Origin: Theobroma cacao
Taxonomy: Eukaryota > Streptophyta > Magnoliopsida > Malvales > Malvaceae
Assembly: GCF_000208745.1 (NCBI RefSeq)
Contig: NC_030859.1
Location: 21,396,949-21,460,948 of the forward strand
Direction: 5' to 3'
Length of the DNA stretch: 64,000 nt
The position numbers and the translations under genes are program-made. The notes below the pieces were generated by a model that saw nothing but the letters and a program-made list of their open reading frames with translations, did no database searches and was not told the DNA's origin. The stretch's first letter is position 1, and each line of letters begins with the position of its first letter. Positions 62,250 through 64,000 of this stretch are shown here, piece by piece.

Positions 62250-62452
62250 TGGAAAGGTAATAACCATATGGAAATGAGGAAGCCCATAGGCGTTTCTTTA
62301 AATATAAGAGATATCAACCTTGTCTTGCTAGGTAGGCTTTTCATGGGCACCAAGTGTATGAAATATGAGATATCGATCCAGGCATTTGGTTTTTCAGGTG
62401 GGGTGGGAACAAAGTTGGTGGCTCAAAGCAATGTGGCCTGTGACTAGAACTG
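62250..62452 (+). repeat. Direct repeat, copy 2
   Basis: Partner of the copy at 61646-61870; begins GGAAAGGTAATAACCATATG and ends GCAATGTGGCCTGTGACTAG. The two are about 600 bp apart and roughly 90% alike by eye. Confidence 0.85.
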
Positions 62453-62464
62453 TCAATATGGGTT

Positions 62465-64000
62465 GTGTAACGACCTCCCCCCGGTCGCTACTGGCGTCCG
62501 AGACCTCCGAAAAGACTCATCAAGTCCCGAACAAGTCTTGCTCGAAATGTCCATTAGTTCACTACATATAATCACCATCCCATATGAATACTTAAAACAA
62601 TACTTTCATATCATAACTTGAACCATAAACATAATAATTAATTCAAGCTTTAAATCATTTAATCACAATTTTATACATTGAAATCCACAATCTCCAATTA
62701 TTTACTGATATCAATATCAATACCTATTTACAACTTATTGAACAAAGAGCTACGACTCGACCTCTAACAGCGGAGCGACTCCGGATAAAATGCTACGAGA
62801 TGCCTTTACCTATCTGCGGTGGATCATACGTACGATGATTACACGCTAGGCAAATCTCTGTATGCAAAAGGGGAAATAAGAGGGGTGTGAGTCTCATAGA
62901 CTTAGTGATTATCATCGACCCCGTGAGCAGGCAAGGAGAGGAAACAAACATAAAGGTGGAATATTTATAAACCTGAGTAAGCATAAAAAATACATTCCAT
63001 AAAGCCAAGAGATTTGTTTTTATACCTTACAATTCTTAAAAATAATAATTTCCAAGTAAACATGTATGAAAACAGTTGTATTTAAAATACTAGAAAATCT
63101 TTCAACCTCAATATCCAATCAATAGTAAATCCAATGACAAGTATAAGATAAAATGTCTCAAATATAAAAATGAGAAATAACCAATCACCGATGAATATGT
63201 AAATTTCACTTGCCATTAAATAAATAAAATTTTTCAAGTATTAATGCCATGCATAGTAAAATAAAATCCACAAAGAAACATCATCCTCGGGTAAGTTTAA
63301 TATAGCCCTTAGGCTTACTCTCTCAGACATCATCACCTACTCGTGGGAACTGCCCACACCACCATATGAACCGGGGCTTCAGGTCCCCCTTTGCCTACTA
63401 GTGAGAACTACCCACGTCACCAAATATAAATCGGGGCTTCAAGTCCCCCTTTACAATCAAATATAAAAAATTACTGTAATTTCAAGCATTTGCAAAACAT
63501 AATAGTTTGTAAACAATATAATCATAAATCAGGGTTATGCATAATTTATTTCAAAGCATGGCATATTTACCAAATCGGCATGCTAAATGAAATAAATAAT
63601 TTATCATCAACTTCTCTGAAACAAAAAAGGCTATTAGCCTAAACATCACACAAACTTGTAAAGTATTATTTTGAAATGAAAACCAATCAAATGTTTGTTT
63701 TCCCGTATTTAAAAACATGTAGATATATATATTTATATATTTTAAATAAAAGTGGATATAAAATCCTTGTCACAAGCACAAACAATCTAAGGCTTTCTAC
63801 CAACTCATGTTGTCCACAATTTCGTCAACTATCAATTGTAACATATATAATATTTCGTAGGAAAATAATTTTAAAATCTAGCACCCACTCACCTCACAAT
63901 AGCAGGATGTTACGTCTCTATTTCTTCTTGCCAATCGCTCGTCGTTTCTTCCGACCTGCCACTGCAGTACACCACCTTTACTTACTTTTCCTGAATAGTG
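62465..64000. mobile_element. Probable LTR-retrotransposon end (partial, runs past the window)
   Basis: Begins at TGTAACGACCTCCCCCCGGT, a start typical of long plant LTRs, and shows an abrupt composition change from the AT-rich flank. It includes GGTGTGAGTCTCATAGACTT, a block I associate with the untranslated parts of plant LTR elements, and the duplicated CGGGGCTTCA.GTCCCCCTTT segment. No gag-pol coding sequence lies in the window. The other LTR and the internal region would be to the right. Class assignment is tentative. Confidence 0.4.
63338..63455. repeat. Two-copy tandem ~60-bp repeat
   Basis: CCTACTCGTGGGAACTGCCC ... CGGGGCTTCAGGTCCCCCTT is followed by CCTACTAGTGAGAACTACCC ... CGGGGCTTCAAGTCCCCCTT. 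Each unit contains a GGGGCTTCA-GTCCCC inverted repeat able to form a small hairpin. It lies inside the probable LTR. Confidence 0.8.

Noticed and set aside
1..64000. CRISPR arrays, bacterial operons or phage genes
   Set aside because: Intron-rich plant genes throughout; the tandem repeats seen (275-bp units, 22-bp fold-back units) do not have uniform repeats with unique equal-length spacers.

Overview
This is nuclear DNA from a flowering plant, most likely a eudicot. Genes have many short GT-AG exons in AT-rich introns, the proteins are plant families (alpha-expansin, type-1 lipid transfer protein, group I bZIP, RTNLB reticulon, callose synthase), there is a nuclear-type tRNA-Thr, and decayed LINE, copia-like, SINE-like and probable LTR elements are scattered through it. 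I cannot name the species. All gene models were built by eye from splice sites, reading phase and family resemblance; no alignment or expression data were used.

Layout. (1) 1-5340, +: 3' part of a group I bZIP transcription factor (5' end outside the window); its 3.6 kb first intron holds seven tandem ~250-280 bp tRNA-related repeats. (2) 7200-7568, -: intronless lipid transfer protein. (3) 8370-8760: LINE fragment. (4) 10508-10579, -: tRNA-Thr(UGU). (5) 12643-13715, +: three-exon alpha-expansin. (6) 13716-19053: AT-rich intergenic DNA with a fold-back repeat array and a dispersed duplication. (7) 19054-28188, +: 15-exon tRNA pseudouridine synthase (PUS3/DEG1 type), with two tiny poly(A) retroposon footprints in introns. 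(8) 29544-34229, -: 14-exon plastid histidinol dehydrogenase. (9) 34723-35350, -: copia-like LTR/gag remnant lying between two divergent genes. (10) 35552-37721, +: seven-exon macro-domain protein. (11) 38075-41145, -: callose synthase pseudogene (C-terminal part only). (12) 41996-44262, +: rearranged second macro-domain copy. (13) 45404-48249, -: reticulon-like protein. (14) 49160-49630, +: unidentified membrane-protein-like exons. (15) 49955-52998, -: MATE transporter. (16) 55089-57958, +: mitochondrial Mn superoxide dismutase. (17) 58980-60071, -: small unrecognised gene whose predicted mRNA carries two overlapping reading frames. (18) 60072-64000: repeat-rich DNA with a 200 bp direct repeat and a probable LTR retrotransposon end.

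The genes are independent nuclear units, not a pathway cluster: transcription (bZIP), cell wall (expansin, callose synthase relic), tRNA modification (PUS3), histidine synthesis (HDH), ADP-ribose metabolism (macro proteins), ER shape (reticulon), transport (MATE) and mitochondrial oxidative defence (MSD1). The most interesting items are the tandem SINE-like array in the bZIP intron, the macro-domain duplicate with 3'UTR-derived sequence in place of its first intron, the overlapping reading frames at 59.2-60.1 kb, and the fold-back array at 15.85-16.18 kb.
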